From assembly GCF_009604405.1 (NCBI RefSeq), contig NZ_WEGK01000003.1:575114-639113 (forward strand): a stretch of DNA of 64,000 bases, in the 5' to 3' direction. Of the stretch, positions 17,025 to 26,296 are shown piece after piece. Each line of letters begins with the position of its first letter. Positions within the stretch are counted from its first letter, which is position 1. The position numbers and the translations under genes are program-made. Origin of the DNA: Nocardia macrotermitis (lineage in GTDB: Bacteria > Actinomycetota > Actinomycetes > Mycobacteriales > Mycobacteriaceae). The notes under the pieces were generated by a model. It did no database searches, was not told where the DNA came from, and saw only the letters and a program-made list of their open reading frames with translations.

Positions 17025-18223
17025 TGAGCGCCGGATGGGTTGTCGTGCCTGTCGCGGCATCGGTGGTGTTGGTGGTCACGGTGCTGGTGATGATGGGATC
17101 GGGCGACCGCACCCCGACGGATCCGGGGTGCCTGCCGGACCTGCCCCGAGTGAACCGGACGGACCCGGTCGCGTCGGGGGCGGTGGTGGTGCCGCTGCCG
17201 CAGGGCAGTTACACCGTGTCATCCCCGTTCGGTCCCCGAGCCGGTGGGTTTCATCGCGGCGTGGATCTCGCCGCGCCGCAGGGCACGCCGATCCTGGCGG
17301 CGACCGAGGGCGTGGTCGTCGCGGCGGGGCCTGCACAGGGATTCGGCAATTGGATCGTGCTGGATACGCAGCGTCCGGACGGTGTGACCTCGACGGTGTA
17401 CGGGCACATGTTCGCCGATGGTGTGCTGGTCCACGTCGGTGACCAGGTGCGCGCTCGACAGCAGATCGGGAAGGTCGGAGCGGCGGGCGAGGCGACCGGT
17501 GCGCACCTGCACTTCGAGGTCTGGCCCGGCGGACGGCTCCACAGCGGAGGCCACGCCATCGACCCCCTGTCGTGGCTGGCCAACTCCGCTACGGCCGGTG
17601 CGCAGTCGACCATCGAACCCGCCGCTGTGGTCAGCTCGCGAACTGCACGACGCCGGAATGCATTGGCCTCCAGCGGTTGTGATCCGACGCCGGTGGCGAA
17701 TGTGAGCGCAGATGGCAGCCTGCGGGCTGGCTCGGTGCCGCCGGAGTACGACCCGTGGATCCGTAAATCGGCGACGCAATGCCCGGAGTTGTCCGCGCCG
17801 ATCCTGGCCGCGGAGTTGAAGCAGGAATCCGGATTCAACCGGTGGGCGCGGTCCCCGGCGGGGGCGTTGGGGCCCGCACAGTTTATGCCCGGTACCTGGG
17901 CGATGCACGGTATCAGCGCCGAGGGGAACGGGCCGCCGGATCCGTTCTCGATTCCCGACGCGGTGATGTCGCAGGGCAAATACGCGTGCGAGCTGATCAG
18001 CATCATGAAACACGCCCTGGCGGATGGTCGGGTGCACGGTGACCTGACGCAGCTGTGGTTGAGCGCGTACAACTGCGGCGCGGCGAACACCCTGGCCCAA
18101 GGCGGAGTCTGCCAGAACAGCGAAACCCTCGCATACGTCCGCAATATCCCTGCCATGGCCGCCGCCTTCACGGCTGCGGGCCCGCAGCCCGACATTCGTG
18201 CCGAGTCAGGCGGAACCCGATGA
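17024..18223 (+). CDS. Bifunctional peptidoglycan hydrolase: M23 peptidase plus lytic transglycosylase
   Basis: Envelope protein of 399 residues. An N-terminal membrane anchor (VVVPVAASVVLVVTVLVMM, residues 6-24) is followed by a LytM/M23 domain with zinc ligands His77 and Asp81 (HRGVD) and His161/His163 (HLHFEV), then an SLT domain with catalytic Glu268 in LKQESGF and the ALGPAQFMPGTW signature. It would cut both peptide stems and glycan strands to let the transfer channel through. Its ATG overlaps the cutinase TGA, and the next small gene overlaps its own stop. The same two-domain layout is common in Gram-positive conjugation hydrolases. Confidence 0.93.
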   Translation: MSAGWVVVPVAASVVLVVTVLVMMGSGDRTPTDPGCLPDLPRVNRTDPVASGAVVVPLPQGSYTVSSPFGPRAGGFHRGVDLAAPQGTPILAATEGVVVAAGPAQGFGNWIVLDTQRPDGVTSTVYGHMFADGVLVHVGDQVRARQQIGKVGAAGEATGAHLHFEVWPGGRLHSGGHAIDPLSWLANSATAGAQSTIEPAAVVSSRTARRRNALASSGCDPTPVANVSADGSLRAGSVPPEYDPWIRKSATQCPELSAPILAAELKQESGFNRWARSPAGALGPAQFMPGTWAMHGISAEGNGPPDPFSIPDAVMSQGKYACELISIMKHALADGRVHGDLTQLWLSAYNCGAANTLAQGGVCQNSETLAYVRNIPAMAAAFTAAGPQPDIRAESGGTR

Positions 18224-18402
18224 GCCACAGCATATTCAGCGCTTACACCGACGCACACGCAACTGCTCCAACGGGCAGCGGATACGGGACCGGTCAGGTC
18301 AGCAACGAACGAACCCTCCAGGGCGAGCGCGTACTGGGCATGGCGAATACGGCCGGGATCGACACAGCGGGGATGGGTCAGGCATTCGAAGGAGGTTGGT
18401 GA
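18220..18402 (+). CDS. Small hypothetical protein of the transfer operon
   Basis: A frame of 60 residues (MSHSIFSAYTDAHATAPTGS...) that starts in ATGA overlap with the hydrolase stop and ends in TGATG overlap with the ParA-like gene. It is soluble, Gly/Thr/Ala-rich and has no motif I know. The precise overlaps on both sides, and the AGGAGG for the next gene inside its last codons, are the reasons to call it real. Confidence 0.6.
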   Translation: MSHSIFSAYTDAHATAPTGSGYGTGQVSNERTLQGERVLGMANTAGIDTAGMGQAFEGGW

Positions 18403-19751
18403 TGATCGACGAATCGGAACAGATCGACGAGATCGATGGTGACACTTCGGAATACACCGCTGAGGATCCGGTCGACCTGCGGCGGCAGCGACTGCGACCG
18501 CGCACCGAGACCGACCCGGTGCCTGCCTCGGACCCCAGCGAACAGGTCGTCGACTCGACCACTGAGACGCTCGATCCGTACGGCGTGGGTTCGGAGAATC
18601 TGGCCGAACCGATGCCGGATTCCCGCGAGATCGCCGCGGTGCGGGAGGCCCGGTTGGCAATGTTGCGCACCCCGGCGCCTGGAGTGGAAACCGAAGCGGC
18701 GCAGTGGGGTTGGCGCGGCAGGCTCAACAGCCTCGGGCTCCGGCTGCGTCCACATCGTCTGAGTGGGGAGGTGGTGTACCGCCGCGCGGTGGAGCGGATC
18801 CGTCAGCCCGTGCCCGGCACACCGTTGCTGGTGGTGGCGAATCCGAAGGGCGGGACCGGGGTGACTCCGGCGGTGGTGCTGCTGTCGGCGTTGCTGGCCC
18901 GGCATCGGGGCGGGCAGGTGGTGGGCTGGGATGCGAACGAGGCGTGCGGCACGCTGGCCGATCGCGTCGCGGTGTGCACGGGCGCGGATTCGGTATGGGA
19001 CGTGCTGGGCAACGCCGGGCACCTGTGCTCGGCGAACGGAGACGCCTCGGGTCTGGGCCGATTCCTGCACCGGCAACCGACGCTGGAGGAGATCCTCGCC
19101 TCGGACAACGCACCGGGCGGAACAGCGTGTATCGGTGCAGCGGAATGCGCGGCGATCTGGGCGGTCCTGCGTCGGCACCGCGCGATGGTGGTGGCGGACA
19201 CCGGCAACAACGATCGCGCAGAAGGGTTCCGGTGGGTGATCGAGCACGCGACGGCGCTGGTGGTGCCGGTCATCGGCCGTCGTGACGCGGTGCTGTCGGC
19301 GCTGCGGTTGCTGGACGGGATCGCCGACGCGGGCCGGGAAGATCTGGCCGCGGCGGCGGTGATCGTGCTGGCCGAGCTCGGCGACAGCGTGATGGCCGCG
19401 GACGCGTTCACGGCGGCCGGTGCGCGCACGGTGTTGCGGGTTCCGTTCGACCCTGTCCTGGCCGGTGGGGATCGGATCGTGGTGGCGCGGTTGCCCCGGC
19501 CCACGATCGCAGCCTGGACCCAGGTCGCGGCCACGGTCGTCGACGCCGCTGCCGACGCGCTGGCTGGTCGTCACATCCCTCTGGAAAGCGAATTCGTTCC
19601 CGAATCACACTGGGCTGCAAGGGAAGTGGATCGATCGTCGGTGAAGTCGCGCAGGCTGCTGGCCTATGCGATGCATGAGGGGCCGAATGCGATGACCGGG
19701 CAGTTCCGGGTTCCGGCCGTGCCGAGCTATCCCGACCAGCCCGGCTGGTAA
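18402..19751 (+). CDS. ParA/MinD-like ATPase with altered Walker A
   Basis: P-loop protein of 449 residues. An acidic, low-complexity N-terminus of about 110 residues precedes a SIMIBI/ParA-type domain: LLVVANPKGGTGVTP near residue 143-156, VVGWDANEACGTL, VVADTGNNDRAEG (Walker B region), and ALVVPVIGRRDAVLSAL. The canonical KGGxGKT is here KGGTGVT, so the second Lys is Val and ATP hydrolysis may be weak or absent, although the signature Lys149 remains. Such proteins are common in actinobacterial transfer loci, where they may position the channel at the pole. Start ATG has AGGAGG upstream. Confidence 0.8.
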   Translation: MIDESEQIDEIDGDTSEYTAEDPVDLRRQRLRPRTETDPVPASDPSEQVVDSTTETLDPYGVGSENLAEPMPDSREIAAVREARLAMLRTPAPGVETEAAQWGWRGRLNSLGLRLRPHRLSGEVVYRRAVERIRQPVPGTPLLVVANPKGGTGVTPAVVLLSALLARHRGGQVVGWDANEACGTLADRVAVCTGADSVWDVLGNAGHLCSANGDASGLGRFLHRQPTLEEILASDNAPGGTACIGAAECAAIWAVLRRHRAMVVADTGNNDRAEGFRWVIEHATALVVPVIGRRDAVLSALRLLDGIADAGREDLAAAAVIVLAELGDSVMAADAFTAAGARTVLRVPFDPVLAGGDRIVVARLPRPTIAAWTQVAATVVDAAADALAGRHIPLESEFVPESHWAAREVDRSSVKSRRLLAYAMHEGPNAMTGQFRVPAVPSYPDQPGW

Positions 19752-19785
19752 ACCCCGGAATCCGCTGAACAGTAGGAGGTTTCGC

Positions 19786-20190
19786 ATGTTCATTCGCTAT
19801 CTATCACCACGGCTACACCCGCCTATGTCTCGGCTCGCGACCCTGTGCGCGTTGGCGGCGGTCGCACTGATCGCCGGAACGGGGGAGGCGAGTGCGGGCG
19901 CGATCGACAACCCGCTCAACGGGATCAAGCCCGATCTGGGCCTGTTCTCCGGTGCGCTGGACGCGTCGTGGAAACGGGTGGTCGCGTTCATCTGGACGTT
20001 GGTCGTGGTGGGTTCCGCAGTGCGCGTGATCGTCGGTGCGTTCAAGGTCAAGCGCGCCAAATCGCGCGGTTACGCGAACGATCTGGCCGAGGGCAGTGAG
20101 GAGCTCCAGGACGCGCTGGTGTCCCTGGGACTGGTCGGCCTGGCGTCCCCGATCATCGCGACCGTCCTTTTCGTCGTCGGCGGGAGCTGA
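19786..20190 (+). CDS. Small two-helix membrane protein, VirB2/TrbC-like candidate
   Basis: Protein of 134 residues with a probable signal sequence (LATLCALAAVALIAGTGEASAG, cleaved near residue 38), a first hydrophobic helix (VVAFIWTLVVVGSAVRVIVG), a basic cytoplasmic loop (KVKRAKSRGY) and a second helix (LVSLGLVGLASPIIATVLFVVG). Signal peptide plus two helices with a short basic loop is the layout of VirB2/TrbC pilins, and the position just before a VirB8-like gene fits. Sequence similarity to pilins is not obvious, so this is a layout-based call. Start ATG has AGGAGG at a good distance. Confidence 0.6.
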   Translation: MFIRYLSPRLHPPMSRLATLCALAAVALIAGTGEASAGAIDNPLNGIKPDLGLFSGALDASWKRVVAFIWTLVVVGSAVRVIVGAFKVKRAKSRGYANDLAEGSEELQDALVSLGLVGLASPIIATVLFVVGGS

Positions 20191-20250
20191 CCAGTCCACC
20201 GGCCGAACAACCCGATCCGAACCGAAACAAGATGCGAGGAGGTAGGCCAG

Positions 20251-20988
20251 ATGTCCAGTAGCAGAAACAGATTCGCCGATGTGACACCCGATGAGCCCAC
20301 ATCGCAGGCCGCGCCGACGCAGATCACGGCACCGCCACGTAACTGGCGGTCGCGGTATCGCTGGCTGATCGTCGGTGTAGGGCTGGTCGCGGTGAGCCTG
20401 TGCGGACTGGTGGTCGTGCACGTCACCGAACATCACAGTGGTGGTGAGCAACAGGCTGTGATTCGGGCCGCGCATGGTCCGGTGGCCACGTTCGAGGGTG
20501 TGCCGGTCGGGTACACCCGGGACGAGGCGGGGGCGGCGACGGCCGCGGTGAATACGATCCAAGCTCTGACCCAGGCCGGGCAGGGACGAGTGCCGATGTC
20601 CGCCGTGGTCGCCGCGCTGATCGCGCGCGATCCGGGCCCGCACCTTCGCGCGTCGATCGAGGTCGGAGCCGGCCGCGGCCAGGGGTCCGAAGTGGTGAAC
20701 ATGATCCCGGCCGCAGTGACCGTGAAGAGCTTCTCGCCGCTGGCCGCGCGAGTGAGCATCTGGACGATGACGCTGTCGCGGGGAGCGATCAGCACAGGTG
20801 GCCCGGTATCGGTGATCACCGCGTGGTCGACCCACGATGTGGATCTGGTGTGGCAGGACGGGGACTGGAAGGTCAAGGACACCGCTGGGCAGGTAGGTCC
20901 GACTCCCGATGAACAGGTCTCACCAACCCCGGATTCTCCTCTGACACAACAGATCCAGTCCGGCTACTACTCCTTCTACGTCAACTAG
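20251..20988 (+). CDS. VirB8/TcpC-like conjugation protein
   Basis: Bitopic membrane protein of 245 residues: cytoplasmic N-terminus (about 36 residues), one transmembrane helix (WLIVGVGLVAVSLCGLVVVHV), then an extracytoplasmic domain with alpha-beta character and the ending VWQDGDWKVKDT, as seen in NTF2-like domains of VirB8 and TcpC. These form the inner-membrane scaffold of type IV secretion channels. It has AGGAGG before its ATG. It follows the small two-helix gene by 60 bases and is three bases before the VirB6-like gene. Confidence 0.72.
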   Translation: MSSSRNRFADVTPDEPTSQAAPTQITAPPRNWRSRYRWLIVGVGLVAVSLCGLVVVHVTEHHSGGEQQAVIRAAHGPVATFEGVPVGYTRDEAGAATAAVNTIQALTQAGQGRVPMSAVVAALIARDPGPHLRASIEVGAGRGQGSEVVNMIPAAVTVKSFSPLAARVSIWTMTLSRGAISTGGPVSVITAWSTHDVDLVWQDGDWKVKDTAGQVGPTPDEQVSPTPDSPLTQQIQSGYYSFYVN

Positions 20989-20991
20989 GCG

Positions 20992-23169
20992 GTGACCGGA
21001 ATGCATCGACAACACCACCGTCTGCTCGCCGCTCTCGCAGTGTTCGTGATGGCCTGCACCGGGCTGGGAGCGGGGATGAGCGCGGCGCACGCGGCCCCGA
21101 TCATGCCCGGCACCTCGGCCGCGGGCGGTGACCTGCCGAACGGGTTCCCGGCCGATCTGCGTCAATTCATCGGCGGCACTGCGGAATTCAAGTCCGCACC
21201 GTGGTTCTCGGGCTCGTGCGCGAACCGTGGCGGTGATGTCGGCGCGTACATCAATACCGCGATGGCCGTGGAAGACCGCTTGCTGTACTGGACCTCGAGC
21301 GATGACCAGAAACTACAACTGCTGCACGGGAAGATTCCGGATACCGTTGCCTCGCAGCTGGTTTCGCAGGGCCAGGGTCCGCCGAAGTCCGCGTTGCCGC
21401 GCGTCTTCCCGGCCGGTGACGCCACCTTCCACCTGCCCTCACCGGCATGCCGGGACGATCTGAAGCGGTGGGGCCGGAGCCCAGCGTGGAACGTGTGGAG
21501 TTTCGACTGGGCGGCGACCCCGGACAAACAGTCCATGCAAGCGATCGCGGCGGCCACCACACACGCCTTCGCCGAAGTCCCCGCCAAAGCGTGGACCGAC
21601 CCCTGCGGTGTGAACGGATTCTATTGCGCACACGCATTTTTCGCGGACTGCGCACACGCGGACACCGTGACCGGTGACCAGGTTCGCTGCCAGCAGTGGA
21701 ACGTCGCGGTGGGGAACCTGTTCGTCGGCACCGCGGATTGGCTCGACCTCAACGTCGGGGTCGCCGATCGGCTCGGCGACGCCATGAAGCAGGTGTTCGG
21801 GGACTCGGTCGGCGGAGGGATGGTGAAGGCGTTCTCGTGGGTCGTGCACACCTCGGTGGACACGGCCCGGTTCGTCAGCGATCCGCAGACCACGATCGAT
21901 GACTGGGCCAACGCCGCCAAGAGCAGCGCGGTGGATCTGAGCACCCGCGTGCTGGACGGACTGGCCGCGACGGGCCGCTTCGATCCGTCGGCACCGTGGT
22001 TCCTGCACTGGTACGCGCTCTCGTGCGGGATCGGGATCATGGTGATGGGCGCGATGACACTGCTCGCGCTGTGGCGGGCTTCGACGCACAAGGAAACCTT
22101 GAAGTCGTTGGGAGCGGACCTGTTCGGGTATCTGCCGACCGGGGTCCTGCTGATGCTGTTCGCACCGATGATCGCCGGGATGCTCCTGGGCGTGGCCGAC
22201 ACCGCCTCGGAATCGGTGACCAGCACGCTGGGCCCGGATATGGGCGAGATGATCACCAACCTGAAGAAATTCGTCGGCGAGATCACCGCCAGCCACATGG
22301 TCGGCGGCGTGCTGGTCGGGCTGGTGTTGTTCCTGCTGTTGCTCGTCGGTGCGCTGGCGGTGTTCTTCGGACTGCTCATGCACCAGGTTGCCCTGCCGTG
22401 TCTGGCGGTGGCGGCCGGGATCGGGTTCGGGATGTGGGTGCACCCCACGTGGCGCAAGAAAGCGCTGCGGCCGGTGCTGCTGTTCATCGCGATTGTATTC
22501 AGCAAGCCGCTGCTGTTTCTGATGCTCGCGGTATTGACCGGCGCGATCAACGCGGACCTCACCGACACCAGCACCGGCAGCGATCAACTCGGGATCCTGG
22601 CCAAGCTGTGCACGGTCGCGGTGGCATTCCTGGTCGCGGGGATGGCTCCGTGGACGCTGCTGCGGTACGCGCCGCTGTTGCCCTCCCACTCGGACGCCGC
22701 CGGGTTCGGACAGTCCAGCTCCATGCTGGCCGGCGCGGTCGGCGGTGCCGGGTCGGCGATGATGTGGAACCGCGGCATGGGCACCCGCCGCCAGCGCGGA
22801 CGCCTCGAACAACCCGGTAACGCCGAGCCCGGGGAACAGGGCACGCCAGGAAAAGGCGGCGCAGATCCCAAGTGGCGCACCGGCGGTCGCGACGACGGCA
22901 AGTCCAGCACCGAAGCCGGACTCGGCAAGACCCTCACCCGGAGCGTCAATACCGAGAAATCGTCGGCATCGCGCCATGAGACCGGCACGGTCGGCCGGAC
23001 GAGCTCCGGGGTCGGCTGCAAATTCGGCACCATCGCCAAGACCGCGGGCGGCACAGCGCTCGGTGCGGGCGTCGTCGCGGTGCCGATCGCGGCGCAAGCG
23101 GCCAGCGGGGCGTTGAACAAGGCCCGCAGCGCCGCCGAGGCCGCTCCCGGAGAAGCGGAAGTCGAATGA
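20992..23169 (+). CDS. VirB6/TrbL-like polytopic channel protein
   Basis: Large membrane protein of about 725 residues. An N-terminal signal sequence (LLAALAVFVMACTGLG...SAAHA) and a Cys-containing extracellular domain of about 300 residues precede five to six strong helices (for example IGIMVMGAMTLLALW, GVLLMLFAPMIAGMLLGV, VLVGLVLFLLLLVGALAVFF, VLLFIAIVFSKPLLFLM) and a Gly/Lys/Ser-rich cytoplasmic tail. That layout is typical of VirB6/TrbL-type channel subunits in Gram-positive systems. The start is either the GTG at 20992 or the ATG at 21001; neither has a strong ribosome site, suggesting coupling to the upstream stop. Its end overlaps the next start by four bases. Confidence 0.75.
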   Translation: MTGMHRQHHRLLAALAVFVMACTGLGAGMSAAHAAPIMPGTSAAGGDLPNGFPADLRQFIGGTAEFKSAPWFSGSCANRGGDVGAYINTAMAVEDRLLYWTSSDDQKLQLLHGKIPDTVASQLVSQGQGPPKSALPRVFPAGDATFHLPSPACRDDLKRWGRSPAWNVWSFDWAATPDKQSMQAIAAATTHAFAEVPAKAWTDPCGVNGFYCAHAFFADCAHADTVTGDQVRCQQWNVAVGNLFVGTADWLDLNVGVADRLGDAMKQVFGDSVGGGMVKAFSWVVHTSVDTARFVSDPQTTIDDWANAAKSSAVDLSTRVLDGLAATGRFDPSAPWFLHWYALSCGIGIMVMGAMTLLALWRASTHKETLKSLGADLFGYLPTGVLLMLFAPMIAGMLLGVADTASESVTSTLGPDMGEMITNLKKFVGEITASHMVGGVLVGLVLFLLLLVGALAVFFGLLMHQVALPCLAVAAGIGFGMWVHPTWRKKALRPVLLFIAIVFSKPLLFLMLAVLTGAINADLTDTSTGSDQLGILAKLCTVAVAFLVAGMAPWTLLRYAPLLPSHSDAAGFGQSSSMLAGAVGGAGSAMMWNRGMGTRRQRGRLEQPGNAEPGEQGTPGKGGADPKWRTGGRDDGKSSTEAGLGKTLTRSVNTEKSSASRHETGTVGRTSSGVGCKFGTIAKTAGGTALGAGVVAVPIAAQAASGALNKARSAAEAAPGEAEVE

Positions 23170-24737
23170 GCGGGCCGCGCGTCAGCGTGCTGGGCGGGGA
23201 GATCGCCCGCCGCTCCTGGTTGGGTCTGTCGCGGCCGGTGCTGCTGGCCTGGGCCGTGAGTATCGTTGCGGCACTGGCGATCTACTTCCTCGGTGGCGGT
23301 GCGACCTGGGCGATCATCACCGCGCTGGCGCTGCTGATGGGTGTGTTCGCCGCGACGATGGAATGGCGCGACAAACCGTCGATCGCGGCGCGTCAGCTGC
23401 ACGTACTACGGATGTGGTCGCGCCGCCGCCGCGGCGAACATATCTACCGCAACCCGGGTGATCCCGAGTGCGGGGATCCGGCGCGAGATCCGGGATGGGA
23501 ATTCCCGCCACCACTCGGGCACACCGCACCTCTCGCGGTAGCCGGGACCGGGCTGGACCAGATGTTCATCGTCCGCACCGCCAATCCCGGTGAGCGCGTG
23601 GCCTATTCGGTGATCCTGGCCGTGGAAGGCGTGGCGGACGGACTGCGGGGAGACGCCGCGTACACGGCGGCGTCGGCCGCGTTCGGTGTGTTCCTCGCGC
23701 AGATGGCGCGCACGAGTTCGCTGATCCGGGGTGTGCAGCTGCTGCACCGCAGCGTCCCGCACGATATGGCCCCGCACATCCACTGGGCGCACACCCGCGT
23801 CGAGCAGCTGGCCGACCCACGTCTGGCACCCGCGGTCGAATCCTATGGCGCGTTGATCGATGTCACCGCGCCGCTGGCCGAGGAACACCGCAGCTTCGTG
23901 GTGTTGCGGATCCCGCAGACCGAAGCGTTCATGGCCGCCACCGCCCGCCTGACCCGCACCAGGAACGCCGCGGTGCACGGCGCGATCGCGCAGGTGATCC
24001 GGGACGAAACCGAGCGCGCCACAAGACTTTTGGCGCTCGCCGGAATGGGACGGGTGGACGTGCTGGGGGAACGGCGCGCATGCGCGGTCATCCGGGCGTT
24101 CCTGGATCCGAGCTACCAGCTGGACCGTCACCGTGACGCGAACTGGAACAACTGCTGGCCCAGTTACATCGGCGGCACCGACAGCGTCGCGGTCGGCCAC
24201 GAACACTGGTGGCGCACCCGGGTCGGGCTCATCCCACCCCGCGCGATCGAACCGGTCCCACTCGGCCCGCTATGGCTCGCACCGCTACTGACCGGAGTGG
24301 AGGCCGACCCGGGTGATGAGGACACCGCACCGATTCCCACCATCCGAACCCTCTCTGTGCGTATCGATTTCGTGCCCGCGCACCGGGCCCGCGCCGCCGC
24401 GCGCGGCGACTTCACCGCCGACCAGGCACGGCGCACCAAGGAACAGCAGCGAGGCAAGCTCGACGACGGCTCCACCGAAGTCATGGCCACCGCCTCGGAC
24501 CGTCGCCGACACGACCTGATGCCCGGCTCCGGGCACCACGGCGCGATCTACTCGGCCACCATCGCGGTCACCGGCCGCGATCCCGACGACCTGGACCGCG
24601 CCTGCCTCCGCGTCTCCGAAGCCGCGGGCGAATCCGCCATCGCCGAAATCGACTGGGCCCACGCCGATCACGACGTCGCGATCTTCACCACCCTGCCCCT
24701 GGGACGCGGCCTCGCCGCCACCCCATACACCCGCTGA
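23166..24737 (+). CDS. SCO6880-family type IV secretion protein
   Basis: Protein of 523 residues with two N-terminal helices (VLLAWAVSIVAALAIYFLGG and ATWAIITALALLMGVFA), the PrgI-like part, followed by a long soluble domain with blocks such as LVVLRI-like SFVVLRIPQTEAF, GTDSVAVGHEHWWRTR and TLSVRIDFVPAHRAR. This layout (PrgI-like helices joined to a VirB4 N-terminal-like domain, without a P-loop) is that of the SCO6880 family in actinobacterial conjugation loci. The ATPase domain is the next gene, so together they make a divided VirB4 module. ATGA overlap with the VirB6-like gene. Confidence 0.82.
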   Translation: MSGPRVSVLGGEIARRSWLGLSRPVLLAWAVSIVAALAIYFLGGGATWAIITALALLMGVFAATMEWRDKPSIAARQLHVLRMWSRRRRGEHIYRNPGDPECGDPARDPGWEFPPPLGHTAPLAVAGTGLDQMFIVRTANPGERVAYSVILAVEGVADGLRGDAAYTAASAAFGVFLAQMARTSSLIRGVQLLHRSVPHDMAPHIHWAHTRVEQLADPRLAPAVESYGALIDVTAPLAEEHRSFVVLRIPQTEAFMAATARLTRTRNAAVHGAIAQVIRDETERATRLLALAGMGRVDVLGERRACAVIRAFLDPSYQLDRHRDANWNNCWPSYIGGTDSVAVGHEHWWRTRVGLIPPRAIEPVPLGPLWLAPLLTGVEADPGDEDTAPIPTIRTLSVRIDFVPAHRARAAARGDFTADQARRTKEQQRGKLDDGSTEVMATASDRRRHDLMPGSGHHGAIYSATIAVTGRDPDDLDRACLRVSEAAGESAIAEIDWAHADHDVAIFTTLPLGRGLAATPYTR

Positions 24738-24751
24738 AGGAGGCCAGACCG

Positions 24752-26296
24752 ATGCCCACACCGCCAACGACCGAACCCTCCGCACAACCGCACCGACCCG
24801 CTCGGCGAAAGCTCCGGCGTGGACATCGGAAAGTGCTGGAGGACAACACTATAGGTGAACGCGAATCATCGTCGCCAGGGAACGTAACCTCGTCAGCCGG
24901 TGGGATCGAGCGACGTCCGGCACCTCGGCGGCGGCGCATTTTCGACAAGTACGGCTGGTACGAAATGCGGTCCGAGGGCGCGTGGTCCACCACTCGTCAA
25001 GCCGAGGCGTGGAACCTGGCGACGAACCGGCGGCGTACCCGTCAGGACGGCGTGCTGGCCGGGCTGAACACCATGACCCAAACCCTCGAGATCGTCGACG
25101 CTTTCGCCGCATACGGCACCGACACCTCCGGAATCAACATCGTCGTCATCGGCGACATCGGCCGCGGCAAATCCTCCTGGATCAAAACCGTCTGCGTGCT
25201 ACGCCAACTCGTCGCTGGACGACAGGTCGTGGTCCTGGACCGCAAACCACAAGCCGGGTACGGCGAATACACCCCGCTCGCACAAGGATTGGGCGCGGAA
25301 AGCATCCGATTCCGCATCGGTGGAAGCGGTGCCTGCCTGAACCTGCTCGACCCGGCGATCAGCCGCGGCGGCAACCACGATCACGGTCTGGAAGGCATCG
25401 TGCCCGCAGGCCAGGAAGCTCTCGTGCTGGCCGTCCTCACCGATGCCATGGGCCGCACACTCGACGAAAAAGAAAAAGCCGCCGTCGGCGCCGCCCTGGT
25501 CGCAGTGAACACCGCTGCTCAGGCCGCGAATACCGAGCCGGTCATCCGGGACCTGGCGATGCGCCTGCTGGACCCATGCCCCGCCGACGGCACAAGCTTC
25601 GGATCCCGCTGGAGCCAGCGCGCCCTGGAATGGGGCTTGGAACCCGGACTGGCCCTGGCGCGGCTGGCCGATCGAGACCTGCGCGGTCTGGTCGACGCAC
25701 CTACCAGCCCGGCGGTGCGCGACGCACTCGAAACACATCCCTTGGTGCACTTCGATCTCTCGGCGCTGCCCACCGACGGGCCCGCGCTGCGGGTGGTGAT
25801 GACCGCGATCAACACCTGGCTGGCGAACCGGTTGGCGGCACGATCCTCGCGATATCAGCAGACGATCCTGGTCGTCGAGGAAGGCTGGCACGTCGCAGGC
25901 GGCTCCACCGGTGAAGTGTTCCGCGCGAACCTGAAACTCTCACGCGGACTCGGACTTTCGACGGTATCCGCATTTCATCACCCCGCCGACCAGCCCGCTG
26001 AGTCACCTGCACGCGCGTTGATGGGAGAAGCGTCCATCGTGGTGTTGTTCGGGCAGTCCCGCGCCGACGACGCCGCGGAAACCGTTCGTCTGTATCGGCT
26101 ACCGGCCGGGACCGAGGAGACGCTGATGCAACTGGGTCGAGGCCAATCTCTGATCAAGATGGGAAGCCGAGATCCGTTCCTGCTCAGCCATATTCGCTCG
26201 CCATGGGAGATCGAGCTCACCGACACCGACTCGCCGATAACGGGCCGACCTCGCCCGGGAACCGGCGGCGGGCTCGTCACAGGGAGTACGTCATGA
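24752..26296 (+). CDS. VirB4-like conjugation ATPase
   Basis: Motor ATPase of 514 residues. A basic disordered N-terminus of about 65 residues is followed by the RecA-like domain: Walker A GDIGRGKSS at 134-141, VVVLDRKPQAGYGEY, Walker B-type TILVVEEGWH near residue 372 and an arginine-rich end (KLSRGLGLSTVSAFHH, IVVLFGQSRADDA). It would energise substrate passage and channel assembly. Upstream spacing is 14 bases with GAAGGAGG as ribosome site. The next gene starts inside its stop codon. Confidence 0.88.
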   Translation: MPTPPTTEPSAQPHRPARRKLRRGHRKVLEDNTIGERESSSPGNVTSSAGGIERRPAPRRRRIFDKYGWYEMRSEGAWSTTRQAEAWNLATNRRRTRQDGVLAGLNTMTQTLEIVDAFAAYGTDTSGINIVVIGDIGRGKSSWIKTVCVLRQLVAGRQVVVLDRKPQAGYGEYTPLAQGLGAESIRFRIGGSGACLNLLDPAISRGGNHDHGLEGIVPAGQEALVLAVLTDAMGRTLDEKEKAAVGAALVAVNTAAQAANTEPVIRDLAMRLLDPCPADGTSFGSRWSQRALEWGLEPGLALARLADRDLRGLVDAPTSPAVRDALETHPLVHFDLSALPTDGPALRVVMTAINTWLANRLAARSSRYQQTILVVEEGWHVAGGSTGEVFRANLKLSRGLGLSTVSAFHHPADQPAESPARALMGEASIVVLFGQSRADDAAETVRLYRLPAGTEETLMQLGRGQSLIKMGSRDPFLLSHIRSPWEIELTDTDSPITGRPRPGTGGGLVTGSTS

